DNA of 64,000 bases from Neobacillus bataviensis LMG 21833 (GTDB lineage Bacteria; Bacillota; Bacilli; Bacillales; Cytobacillaceae): contig NZ_AJLS01000097.1 in the NCBI RefSeq assembly GCF_000307875.1, forward strand, positions 1 to 64,000, in the 5' to 3' direction. The position numbers and the translations under genes were made by a program. Numbering within the stretch: position 1 is the first letter of the stretch; every line of letters starts with the position of its first letter. This document shows positions 8,290 to 16,465 of the stretch, piece after piece. Under the pieces are notes generated by a model, which worked only from the letters and a program-made list of their open reading frames with translations, was not told the origin of the DNA and searched no databases.

Positions 8290-9915
8290 TTATTGCAGGG
8301 TCATTCTACTTGAGAGAACAAAACCATCGTATCCCGAAGCTGTAACTTCATTACATTTTTGTTTGTAGTAGATAAATCCGCCTAGATAGATTAGAAAACT
8401 TCGTGGTTTCCCTTTAATATTCGCACCCGTGTACCAGGAATCTGTTTTTACATAAAGAGTCATTTCTGCTACTTCACGACAATGCTTGCTCCATTCTTCT
8501 TCTGCTTCTCTCGAAGGCTCCAAAGTATCCAGATTGTTTTGAGTGAGATACACTATACAATCCGCAATCCAATCAACATGCTGCTCAATGGCTGTAGGCA
8601 TATTCACTAATACGGATGGACTTTCCGGACCAGTAATCATAAAAAAGTTTGGAAATCCAGCCGTTCCGAGTCCTAAATAAGTTCTAACCTTTGCCCCATT
8701 TTCCCATTTCTCTTTAAGAGTAACCCCTTCTTTGCCTCGAATATCGATATTAAATAATGGACCAGTCATACCGTCATAACCTGTTGCGAAAACAATGATG
8801 TCCATTTCATATTCCTCTTTCATTGTTCGAAGACCGTTTGGAGTGATTTCTACAATTGGATCATTTTTGACATCCACTAACGTAACATTTTCACGATTAA
8901 AAGTTTCGTAATAACCTGTGTCTAAGATTGGGCGTTTTGTACCAAAAAAGTAGTCTGGTAGTAACTTTTTTGCCGTTTCAGGGTTATTGACTATTTCTTT
9001 AATTTTTACTCGGATAAAATCCGCAGCCGTTTTATTCGCCTCTTCGTTGGTAAATAAGTCATTATAGATTGATGTAAAGGCAAATCCACCTTCTTGCCAT
9101 GCCTTTTCATAAGCCTTCGTACGTTCTTTAGGGGACTCTTCAAAGACAGATACATTACGAATTTGAAGCCCGTTTCCTGATGGAGATCCATCCATGATTC
9201 TTTTTATCTCTTCATAGTTATCTTTCGTTTGTTGAATAAACGATGGGTTATAAAGGTAGTTTCTAGCTGGGATTGTATACTGTGGGGTCCGTTGAAATAC
9301 AGTCAGATGTCCTGCTTCTTTTGCAATTTCAGGGATGGCCTGGACACCGCTTGAACCATTGCCAATTACCCCTACACGTTTGCCTTTGAAATCTACTTTT
9401 TCTTGTGGCCATTTTCCAGTATGGTACCAATCCCCTTTAAAGCTCTCTAATCCTTTGAAATTAGGAATATTGGTTGCAGAAAGACATCCTACTCCTGAAA
9501 TGAAAAACTTTGCTGTCACACTTGTCCCATCATTCATTTGAATCTTCCATCTACAACTTACCTCATTATAATGGGCAGCTGTTATTCGGGTCTCAAACTG
9601 AATGTCCTTACGAAGTTTGAATTTATCAGCAACATAATTAAGATAACTTAGTATTTCTTTCTGTTCAGGATATTTAGATGTCCAATTCCATTCCTGGTAA
9701 AGCTCCTTCGAAAATGTATAGTTATAATAAATGCTTTCTATGTCACATTTTGCTCCAGGGTATCGATTCCAGTACCAGACTCCACCCACACCATCACCAG
9801 CTTCAATCAAGCGGGTGGAAAAGCCCGCCTCTCTTAAGCGGTATAACATGTATAATCCAGAAAAACCCGCACCTATGACAACTGCATCAAAGTCTTTAAC
9901 ATGATTATCTATCAT
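8290..9915 (-). CDS. Baeyer-Villiger monooxygenase (flavoprotein)
   Basis: About 541 residues. The FAD-binding GAGFSG (about 15-20), the type-I Baeyer-Villiger fingerprint F-K-G-D-W-Y-H-T-G-K-W (about 159-169) and the NADPH-binding GNGSSG (about 185-190) are all present, in that order. The family inserts oxygen next to a carbonyl, turning ketones into esters or lactones using NADPH and O2; length and motifs are like cyclohexanone monooxygenase. The start at 9915 has AGGGAGG 6 bases upstream. It heads an operon with an SDR and an esterase and is divergent from a LuxR regulator. The true substrate cannot be read from sequence. Confidence 0.93.
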   Translation of the reverse strand: MIDNHVKDFDAVVIGAGFSGLYMLYRLREAGFSTRLIEAGDGVGGVWYWNRYPGAKCDIESIYYNYTFSKELYQEWNWTSKYPEQKEILSYLNYVADKFKLRKDIQFETRITAAHYNEVSCRWKIQMNDGTSVTAKFFISGVGCLSATNIPNFKGLESFKGDWYHTGKWPQEKVDFKGKRVGVIGNGSSGVQAIPEIAKEAGHLTVFQRTPQYTIPARNYLYNPSFIQQTKDNYEEIKRIMDGSPSGNGLQIRNVSVFEESPKERTKAYEKAWQEGGFAFTSIYNDLFTNEEANKTAADFIRVKIKEIVNNPETAKKLLPDYFFGTKRPILDTGYYETFNRENVTLVDVKNDPIVEITPNGLRTMKEEYEMDIIVFATGYDGMTGPLFNIDIRGKEGVTLKEKWENGAKVRTYLGLGTAGFPNFFMITGPESPSVLVNMPTAIEQHVDWIADCIVYLTQNNLDTLEPSREAEEEWSKHCREVAEMTLYVKTDSWYTGANIKGKPRSFLIYLGGFIYYKQKCNEVTASGYDGFVLSSRMTLQ

Positions 9916-10058
9916 TTTTTCCTCCCTTTTTAAAATTGGTTTCACCTTATCTTACAGTTCAACCTTCCGCACTCAAAAATAAACATCATTTCTGGGTGGT
10001 AATTTAATAATAATTAAATTTCTGAATTTTTGGAATTCCCTATTTTTACATTCAGAAT

Positions 10059-10074
10059 ACCCTAAATATTGGGT
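10059..10074. promoter_or_regulatory. Imperfect palindrome between monooxygenase and LuxR genes
   Basis: ACCC-taaatatt-GGGT in the divergent intergenic region; a possible operator for the LuxR protein. A promoter-like TTAGAA/TATAAT pair with 18-base spacing ends just upstream of 10160. Confidence 0.35.
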
Positions 10075-10176
10075 GATTATTGTTTTGTTTTTATACCTTA
10101 ATTTTCATAAATATTTATAAAAGTTAGAATATTTGGTAAAATAGGTGTATAATTAGCTTAAAAAAGGGGATGAACC

Positions 10177-10872
10177 ATGGTCTCAAACTATACCATTCAA
10201 CAAGAACTTCAAAGGCTAGAGTTTATATTACGTCATGAGGAAAAGCTTTTTAACATGTTGGAAATCTATCTAGAACTTTTCCCTGTCAAAGATTCTTATT
10301 TAGTACGATATTCTCCTCTTGGCTATCTGGGTGAAGGGGTCTTTTATCGTTCCGAAACTGAGGGTGTACATATAGGTGAAATTCGTGAAGATATACGTTC
10401 TTTTCCTATAATCTTCTCAGCAATAAGTGAAAAGAAGGCAAAATACTGTACGGGACTAGAGTACCTTAAACAAGTCAGCATTAAATATACGATATCCTCT
10501 AATCTTAACGCTTTGCTTGTTATTCCAATTTGTTACGATTCATTCGTGTTCGGTTATATTTGTAGTTCTGACTTTAATGAAAACACAACAATTGATGACA
10601 AACTTATATCATCATTTACTTATTTTGGAAAGTTAGTTGGAAAATTGATAATGTCTACACAAGAACACGATGTAGCAAGACTTTTAAGTAAAAGAGAGTT
10701 AGAAGTAATGCGAAGAATCTCACTAGGAGAAAGTACCAAAGAAATGGCAAGTACAATGAAAATCAGTGAATTAACGATTAATCAGTATGTGAAAACTGCA
10801 ATAAAAAAACTTGGAGCAACAAATCGTTCCCATGCGATCGGAGAATTATTCAGAAGAGGATATATATTATAG
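10177..10872 (+). CDS. LuxR-family transcriptional regulator
   Basis: 231 residues. The C-terminal LuxR helix-turn-helix spans about 168-231 ('LSKRELEVMRRISLGEST', 'MKISELTINQYVKTAIKKLG'). The N-terminal 150 residues look like a GAF-type sensor ('LNALLVIPICYDSFVFGYI') preceded by a coil. No receiver Asp pattern is seen, so it is not a response regulator. AAGGGG lies 6 bases before the ATG. It is divergent from the monooxygenase operon and is its likely activator, perhaps sensing the substrate. Confidence 0.85.
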   Translation: MVSNYTIQQELQRLEFILRHEEKLFNMLEIYLELFPVKDSYLVRYSPLGYLGEGVFYRSETEGVHIGEIREDIRSFPIIFSAISEKKAKYCTGLEYLKQVSIKYTISSNLNALLVIPICYDSFVFGYICSSDFNENTTIDDKLISSFTYFGKLVGKLIMSTQEHDVARLLSKRELEVMRRISLGESTKEMASTMKISELTINQYVKTAIKKLGATNRSHAIGELFRRGYIL

Positions 10873-11087
10873 TTTTTGCATGAGTTTAATCTTATATTAA
10901 AGAAGTTAATTCTATGACGTGGCTTGTATTGATTAAGGTAGAAGCAGTATTTGATAATGAAGAAACAATTCCTATACTTAAAAAATTTATTACTTCAAAA
11001 AAGAGATTACCAATAAAACAGCAATTGGGGTGAACAGAATGCTAGGGTAGCCAAGCATTTTTTATTTCATTAGATTCTTCTTTTATA
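10873..11087. other. Gap with a short untitled ORF
   Basis: An ATG frame at 10914-11033 encodes 39 residues ('MTWLVLIKVEAVFDNEETI' onward) with no ribosome binding site. It may be the debris of a larger gene. Nothing else is recognised here. Confidence 0.3.
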
Positions 11088-11205
11088 TTAATCATTTAAT
11101 CCTTTTTTCTTTGGAATTTGCTGCATATATTTATCAACCCTATCCTCTCGATTTTTGCATTGTTTAGCTCCAGAAAAGTAAAGAATGTAAGCTCTTTGAC
11201 GTCCC
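11088..11205 (-). pseudogene. C-terminal fragment, possible YdeI/DUF1801-like
   Basis: Reads 'RAYILYFSGAKQCKNRED', then 'VDKYMQQIPKKKGLND' and stop. This resembles the C-terminal end of YdeI/DUF1801-type proteins (Ala-Lys then repeated basic residues and a final G-L-N-D). There is no start and the rest of the gene is absent. Confidence 0.4.
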
Positions 11206-11218
11206 GGAGTTTTACATT

Positions 11219-11437
11219 ATGATACGGTGTGAAATCTGGCTTAAGCGATACCTAGACCTTCGCAAGGATAAAGACCCTGCAATATTTGTTACTGAACGGC
11301 ACCCACACAGAATGAGTATTGGACAGATGAGGTACATCATAAAACGAATATCCAGTCGGGCAGGACGACATTTCCGCCTTCATATTGACAAAGCCAATTG
11401 GCTCCCCTTTGGCGATGCGTTCTACATGGAAATGTAA
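11219..11437 (+). pseudogene. Tyrosine recombinase fragment
   Basis: The frame contains 'DPAIFVTERHPHRMSIGQM' followed by 'RYIIKRISSRAG', the segment just before the H-x-x-R box in Bacillus phage-type integrases. The H-L-R-H box and catalytic Tyr are missing, and the sequence after 'SRAG' is unrelated. It is a remnant of a mobile element next to other debris. Confidence 0.65.
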
Positions 11438-11446
11438 GTGGCGGGT

Positions 11447-11733
11447 TTAATCGTCCACGCCCATCACGATGGGAAAACGAACGGCGACGACAGGGAACGT
11501 TGCTTGTTGAAATAAAACGGCTTCAGCTTGTCGTTTTCCTTCTGCATACGTAAAGTCTGTACTGTCTCCCATCCGAATTTCATAGGTATAACCAGGTGCT
11601 CCACTTGATCACCGAATGGATTACCTGATTGGCCGCGGGTTATGATTGCCACATGGTGCCCGTCTTCAAGTAATAATTCTACTAATTTTCGGCCAAAAAA
11701 CCGCGTTCCGCCTAAAACTAAAACATTTTTCAT
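11447..11733 (-). pseudogene. NAD-dependent epimerase/dehydratase remnant
   Basis: From the ATG at 11733 (GAGGAG upstream) the N-terminal Rossmann motif is read: 'MKNVLVLGGTRFFGRKL' and 'DGHHVAIITRGQSGNPFGDQ'. After about 43 residues the middle is deleted, and a different frame continues with 'GDSTDFTYAEGKRQAEAVLF' and 'FPVVAVRFPIVMGVDD'. Thus it is an epimerase gene with an internal deletion and frameshift. The in-frame extension up to 11982 runs through tandem repeats and is not coding. Confidence 0.75.
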
Positions 11734-11875
11734 TTTTTCGGGCTCCTCACTCTGTAGTTTTAATGGACTTTCATATTTAAATTCTATAAAAATAATCGCA
11801 ATCCTTCCTCTCTTTTTCGGTGTTAAATCATTTACGGCTTTTTTCAAATAGTTTGTTGTTTTTAAAATCCTCTTC

Positions 11876-12034
11876 CATGGACCGAGCAAGCCCCTTTTTG
11901 TTGATTCTAGTCCATGAGATCGGCTTTCATGGATCAAGTAAACCCTTTTCTGCTGATTCCAGTCCATGAAATCGTTTTTCATGGATCAAGTAAGCCCCTT
12001 TTTACTGATTTCAGTCCATGAGATCGTCTTTCAT
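11876..12034. repeat. Three tandem copies of a 52-bp repeat
   Basis: Units start near 11879, 11931 and 11983. Each contains 'caag(t/c)aagccccttttt', a 'tccatgagatcg' segment and a 'ttcatgga' end; tccatga...tcatgga makes a small inverted repeat in each unit. Copies differ by a few bases. They lie just upstream of the Uma2-like gene. Confidence 0.85.
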
Positions 12035-12127
12035 GAGTCAAAGGGATACTCATATTAAATTTTTTCATTTTATAAGGTATAATTAGGTAAACTAAAATGA
12101 TAAGAGAAGGGTTGTGGGAATAAGGGT

Positions 12128-12715
12128 ATGGCAGATAAACGTCAAAAGATCTTAACCTACAAGGAGTATGCCAACTGGGGTGAAGATGAACGATGTGAAG
12201 TGCTGGATGGTAAAATAATCAGCATGGCTCCCTCGCCCCAGCCTAGTCATCAAGAAATATCCATGCAATTATCAATCGAAATCGGTTCTATTCTTAGGGG
12301 AAAGGGTTGTAAAGCATTTGCAGCTCCCATTGATGTATTCCTTTTTGAAGATACCCATCATAAATGGATTGATGAAAACGTTAGGAATTGGGTTATTCCT
12401 GATCTTATTGTAGTCTGTGACCCTAGTATGATTAAAAGAAATAAAATCTTAGGTGCTCCCGACTTGGTAGTTGAAATCATTTCATCATCTTCGGCTAAAA
12501 TTGACCGAATCGATAAAAGACTTGCGTATCAGCGTGCAGGAGTAAAAGAATATTGGATTATTGACCCAGCGAATCAGCTCGTTGAAGTATATCGGTTAAG
12601 GAATCATTCATTAGAACTACAAGATGTCTTTAAACGAGAGGACATTATTCCTGTCCATGTATTAAATGAACTAGAAATTGATTTAGCTGTAATCTTTCCG
12701 GAAAGAGACGAATAG
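12128..12715 (+). CDS. Uma2 family (DUF820) nuclease-like protein
   Basis: 195 residues. 'EYANWGEDERCEVLDGKI', 'MAPSPQPSHQEISMQL', 'VIPDLIVVCD' and 'GAPDLVVEIISSSS' with 'YQRAGVKEYWIIDP' are the signature blocks of the Uma2/DUF820 restriction-endonuclease-like fold. The PD...(E/D)xK-like core is intact (D in IPDL, E in VVEI). Members are abundant in mobile and cyanobacterial genomes; targets are unknown. It sits among remnants of mobile DNA. Confidence 0.85.
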   Translation: MADKRQKILTYKEYANWGEDERCEVLDGKIISMAPSPQPSHQEISMQLSIEIGSILRGKGCKAFAAPIDVFLFEDTHHKWIDENVRNWVIPDLIVVCDPSMIKRNKILGAPDLVVEIISSSSAKIDRIDKRLAYQRAGVKEYWIIDPANQLVEVYRLRNHSLELQDVFKREDIIPVHVLNELEIDLAVIFPERDE

Positions 12716-12830
12716 TGATTGGTAATCCAATCACCTAATAATCCATTTCTGTTCCTAATGCTGCATGTTTCCATTCCCGCTTATTCAGAATGTTACTTGC
12801 ACATCATGGAATGTCTTCGCTACTCAAACA

Positions 12831-12870
12831 GTGCCAAGAACTATCCAAAGTTCTGGATAGTTCCTGGCAT
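12831..12870. repeat. Palindromic repeat, family 2, copy 3
   Basis: 'gtgccaagaactatccaaag' facing 'ttctggatagttcctggca'; a nearly perfect palindrome directly downstream of the thermonuclease gene. It may serve as that operon's terminator. Confidence 0.65.
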
Positions 12871-12876
12871 ATCCAT

Positions 12877-13530
12877 CTAATGGAGGGAAAATGGGTTAGA
12901 TCCTTGTAAATTTACTTCCCTCTCAGTCACACACCCATTAAATCCCCTATTTGTCACATAATCTTTGGTACTCCAAATCCTTAACTTGCTCTCCTTTGCC
13001 AAATTTTCATCTATTCGATATCGTTTGAGATTTCTATAAGGTGGAGCCATAATATATGCAACCCGTGCATAGCCTTCTTTCAGCAGCGTTTCCTGAATAG
13101 AAACCCCATCCACATAAACATAAGCAAGCAGTCTACCATAGGCATCTCTACTATTTCTGCCTTCAAACTCCATCGATAGACTGCCACCCTTCACTAACTC
13201 GTTATTCCTTTGGTATGCTTCCTTTGCAAATGGCTGGACGCACATCTCCGGTTTTCTTGATTCGGGTGTATCGACTAATAAATAGCGAATTGTTTCCACT
13301 TTTCCATTTACTTTTGCCTTAATGGTATCCCCATCAATTGCTTGTACTAAGGTAATAGGCACTTGCCCAACTGCTATATTTGCTACCTCGTCAGCATAAT
13401 TGGAGCTTTGTTCTACTTGATGATCAGTTAGATTGCCCCCTAATTGATCTTCATCTATTATTCCCTGTTGTTGATAAGCTAATAGAGTTGCGGCAACGAT
13501 GAAAGCTCCTACTGCCACTGTTTTTCGCAT
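12877..13530 (-). CDS. Thermonuclease (staphylococcal nuclease-like)
   Basis: About 217 residues. An N-terminal hydrophobic segment (about 5-20) acts as signal or anchor, so the enzyme is probably exported. The SNase core has DGDTIK, then 'TIRYLLVDTPES', containing the Arg and Glu equivalent to R35/E43, and 'DAYGRLLAYVYVDG' with the Arg equivalent to R87; all three catalytic residues are present. Start: ATG at 13530 behind AGGAGGGG. It overlaps the end of the upstream gene by 22 bases, so it is in the same operon. Confidence 0.9.
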   Translation of the reverse strand: MRKTVAVGAFIVAATLLAYQQQGIIDEDQLGGNLTDHQVEQSSNYADEVANIAVGQVPITLVQAIDGDTIKAKVNGKVETIRYLLVDTPESRKPEMCVQPFAKEAYQRNNELVKGGSLSMEFEGRNSRDAYGRLLAYVYVDGVSIQETLLKEGYARVAYIMAPPYRNLKRYRIDENLAKESKLRIWSTKDYVTNRGFNGCVTEREVNLQGSNPFSLH

Positions 13531-13958
13531 GGCCACCCCTCCTTCTTAAAACATCCCGCTATAGCTGGAAAACTCGTAAACTCCTTCCGCATGTCTCGAA
13601 AGGAAATCCCATCTTTTCCTTTACAAATCTCCCAATCTAGCGGATATTCATGACAGTTCAGTGGGGTTTGGTGGTAGGTCGCGCAAAAGAATTGGATTGC
13701 CTCTTGCTCACTGGCTGTAAAGATAAAGATGAATTCATACTGATTCCTTTTCAGTGAGTATATGCGAATCTTATGAAACCCTAATAGATTATTGCGAATC
13801 ATTTCCGCAACTACCTGATGATTGGCTTGATCAAAGTCTACCTTGGAAACGTCGTCCTCTAATGAAATTTTCTTTTCAGCAAGTAAATGATAGAGATAAT
13901 GCGCCAAGGAGGATTCTTCGTAGATTAAACTATCCCGGTAAAGTTCTTTCACGATCAT
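13509..13958 (-). CDS. Hypothetical protein of replication-type module
   Basis: 149 residues with no recognised domain. The C-terminus has Cys residues ('FFCATYHQTPLNCHEYPLDW', 'AGCFKKEGWPCEKQ'). It sits between a DnaB-like helicase and a thermonuclease and overlaps the latter, with GAGGTG 8 bases before the ATG. A degraded copy of its C-terminal 90 bases lies at 23516-23608, showing the module or part of it has been duplicated. Function unknown. Confidence 0.7.
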   Translation of the reverse strand: MIVKELYRDSLIYEESSLAHYLYHLLAEKKISLEDDVSKVDFDQANHQVVAEMIRNNLLGFHKIRIYSLKRNQYEFIFIFTASEQEAIQFFCATYHQTPLNCHEYPLDWEICKGKDGISFRDMRKEFTSFPAIAGCFKKEGWPCEKQWQ

Positions 13959-14025
13959 GTCATAGCACCTCGATTTTCATTTTTTTATCAATCGTTCGCT
14001 TCGTCCTTATTGATCGAATAGACGA

Positions 14026-15291
14026 TTATACCAGGGACAGACTCTGTTCCTTTTGATCCTCAATTGCTCCTGTATCCTCGGTATACTCCACTGCGATGGT
14101 TCCAACTGGGCCATTTCGGTTTTTCGAGACAATGATTTCAAGGGAACGATTCTCGGATTTCTTGTCATAATACGCTTCCCGGTATAGTAATAAAATGACA
14201 TCGGCATCCTGTTCTACACTGCCCGATTCCCGAATATCAGGCATCATTGGCCGCTTATTCGCCCTGGATTCTACTGACCGATTAAGCTGTGCCAAACAAA
14301 TGACAGGACAATCAAAATCCTTTGCCATCGTTTTGAGGGATTTGGATATTTCTGTTACCTGTAAATGGGCATTCCCTCCATGTAATTGACCTGACTGGAT
14401 CAGGGTTAAGTAATCAATAAAAAGGATTGGTTTCTTGTATGGATATTGATGCATGAGCTTTCTCGTTTTCGCTCTCATTTCGGCAATCGTTTGTCCAGCT
14501 CCATCAAATATTTGCATATGGGTTTCATTAAGTTCACCAATCACATCGAACCATTTATCCTTTTGACTTTGACTTAACATCCTTTTCGGATCCCGCATTT
14601 TTCCCCGGTTAAAGCCTCCTGTTGAAGCCATTAATCGAGAGGTTATCAGCTTTTCAGGCATTTCTAAGGAAAATACAAGTGGCAGAAACCCGGCCCAACC
14701 CGCCATTTTGGCAAAATGAAGCATCACATCGGTTTTCCCCATCGATGGCCGTGCTGCTAGAATGGTCACTTCCCCGCCCTGAAATCCACCTGTCACTTCA
14801 TCGAGCTTTTTGATACCCGTTGTCACACTCTTAAGAAGTAGCTGATCTTCCCACGGTGCCTCATAGATGCCCGCTAACGCTTGTTGTAAGGGCGTGTGAT
14901 CATCCATTTTCGTTTGGTTAATTTTATCCAATTCGCCAATGACTTTCGCAATCTCCCAATCATTCATCGCTGCAAGTGTTAAGATCCTTCTCTTTTCCCG
15001 TTCCTTCCACAGATCAAGAATTAGCTGCTCCGTTCCGTCAAATTTCTCGGGATCGGCATACGATAGCAGCTCCGAAAGGTAAGACATACCACCTAATGAT
15101 TCGAGGTCAGGTAAGGTGGTAAAGGTAATTAAATCTATATTCTTTCCGGCGCGCTTTAACTCGCCCATTTTTCGCATGATCTCTTTATGCCATGTGCTTT
15201 CGAGCTGTTCCGGTTGAACGATGGTATCCTTCAGTAAGTAATCCGCCTTCATCAAGCTTCCTAAGAACACTTTTTCCACCATACTCATCAT
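14026..15291 (-). CDS. DnaB-like replicative helicase
   Basis: 421 residues. The N-terminal helical domain (1-130) precedes a RecA-type core with Walker A 'ARPSMGKT' (about 184-191), Walker B 'PILFIDYLTL', 'CLAQLNRSVE' and 'DIRESGSVEQDADVI', all DnaB/DnaC hallmarks. It is slightly shorter than chromosomal DnaC (about 450). The start overlaps the stop of the DnaD-like gene by 4 bases, so the two are translationally coupled. This helicase plus DnaD-like loader arrangement is typical of plasmids, phages and integrative elements rather than the chromosomal replication locus. Confidence 0.88.
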   Translation of the reverse strand: MMSMVEKVFLGSLMKADYLLKDTIVQPEQLESTWHKEIMRKMGELKRAGKNIDLITFTTLPDLESLGGMSYLSELLSYADPEKFDGTEQLILDLWKEREKRRILTLAAMNDWEIAKVIGELDKINQTKMDDHTPLQQALAGIYEAPWEDQLLLKSVTTGIKKLDEVTGGFQGGEVTILAARPSMGKTDVMLHFAKMAGWAGFLPLVFSLEMPEKLITSRLMASTGGFNRGKMRDPKRMLSQSQKDKWFDVIGELNETHMQIFDGAGQTIAEMRAKTRKLMHQYPYKKPILFIDYLTLIQSGQLHGGNAHLQVTEISKSLKTMAKDFDCPVICLAQLNRSVESRANKRPMMPDIRESGSVEQDADVILLLYREAYYDKKSENRSLEIIVSKNRNGPVGTIAVEYTEDTGAIEDQKEQSLSLV

Positions 15292-16277
15292 TTTTCACCT
15301 CTTGTTAGGTCGAGTACAAAGTCCCTAGGAATATCCCTTCCGGCCGGCACTTGCCTTGTCGTTCGTACAGTCTTTTGCTTCTCCTGATACGAATCAATTT
15401 CTTCAACGGTTAGTAAGGATTCGTTCTCCCAATTCCTCAGAATCCCCACAACATAATTCAGCTTTCGCTTGTTATTGGCACAAGCAATATTCATCGCTTT
15501 TAAAATCATCTCTTTTGGCTGTAAAAAGTGAGAATCATCCAACCAAGCCAACAGCTGCTGTTTCGCATTCTCGTTCGTAAACCCAAATCCATTGTTGTCC
15601 CAAAACTCAACAATTTCTTTTATCTCTTCGTTTTTTTGATTACCCAGTAACGGATTCTCATTATCTAAATGGCTCTCACTGTTTAGCGGAAAATCTTTTT
15701 GTTGTTGTTTTTGTTTTTCTTTTTCTTTTTGTTTTTCTTTTTGCCCACCTATCGTATGACGAGTCAGTAACGTATCGTCCATTTCTTCGCATTCGGTTTC
15801 ATATGTATCGTTTTCATCTTGATCAATGAATTCAGTGCCAAGAAATATTTCTTCTGGTTTACAAAAAGATTCATATAAGTGACGAATCTCTTGTTTATGT
15901 ATGGATTCCGAAACATATGGTATTAGCGAGTAATCTTCGACCTCTTTTAATTCGGAAAAAATACAATCCATCACCGGTTTACCGCCATTCTGCAGGTTCT
16001 CTTTCCCCCAGTTTTTAATCGCGAGCTCTCTTGTTTCAGGATTATACCGAATCAACTTGTGATGCAGGGTAAATCGTTCCATTAACGCATGTACACTTTC
16101 AATCGAATAGCCCAAATCAAAGGCCATTTGTTTTTTCGTAATTTTATAGATTCCAATTTGCGTTGTTTGCGGATTCGTCAGCAAATAAACGTAAAAGTAT
16201 TTATCCTCTGGAGTCATCTCCTCCATCACAACAGGGTTCTTCCAAAAATCCGTACGCACCATTCTATACCTTGCCAT
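15288..16277 (-). CDS. DnaD-like replication initiation/loader protein
   Basis: About 329 residues. The N-terminal winged helix ('MARYRMVRTDFWKNPVVMEE', 'YKITKKQMAFDLGYS') is followed by a low-complexity K/Q/E linker (about 185-200) and a C-terminal DnaD-like block ('VEFWDNNGFGFTNENAKQQL', 'NYVVGILRNWE'). I prefer the ATG at 16277: the ORF's first ATG at 16316 lies inside a mobile repeat, and AGAAGGG sits 12 bases before 16277. It likely loads the adjacent DnaB-like helicase at an element's origin. Confidence 0.85.
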   Translation of the reverse strand: MARYRMVRTDFWKNPVVMEEMTPEDKYFYVYLLTNPQTTQIGIYKITKKQMAFDLGYSIESVHALMERFTLHHKLIRYNPETRELAIKNWGKENLQNGGKPVMDCIFSELKEVEDYSLIPYVSESIHKQEIRHLYESFCKPEEIFLGTEFIDQDENDTYETECEEMDDTLLTRHTIGGQKEKQKEKEKQKQQQKDFPLNSESHLDNENPLLGNQKNEEIKEIVEFWDNNGFGFTNENAKQQLLAWLDDSHFLQPKEMILKAMNIACANNKRKLNYVVGILRNWENESLLTVEEIDSYQEKQKTVRTTRQVPAGRDIPRDFVLDLTRGEK

Positions 16278-16300
16278 CCTTAACCAAATCCCTTCTTCTG

Positions 16301-16447
16301 TTAAAATTCCCTTCATAGTAGATATAGGGAGTAAGAAAGAAAAAGGATAGGCAGATTTCGGAAATATATGAACATTTGATGATGATTTTTAAAAAGGGTC
16401 AGACCCCCGGTGCGCTAGAGTGTTAGCACATCGGGGGTCTGACCCTG
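16301..16447. repeat. Long palindromic repeat, family 1, copy B
   Basis: The left flank shares 'cttcatagtagatataggg' and following bases with the copy at 1228; the right end (16395-16446) is the palindrome with arms 'agggtcagacccccgg'. It lies between the DnaD-like gene start and the stop of thiF, so it may serve as the thi operon terminator. Confidence 0.8.
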
Positions 16448-16465
16448 GAGATTCCAATATTATTT

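Noticed and set aside
11464-11982. A longer 172-residue ORF for the epimerase
   Set aside because: The extension before 11733 runs through the 52-bp repeats and has no ribosome binding site, and the C-terminal part is in the wrong frame compared with the true epimerase motif.
11876-12034. Tandem units as a CRISPR array
   Set aside because: Units are contiguous without unique spacers, and no cas gene is present.
16277-16316. DnaD-like gene starting at ATG 16316
   Set aside because: That ATG lies in the mobile long repeat shared with 1228; the start at 16277 fits family N-termini.
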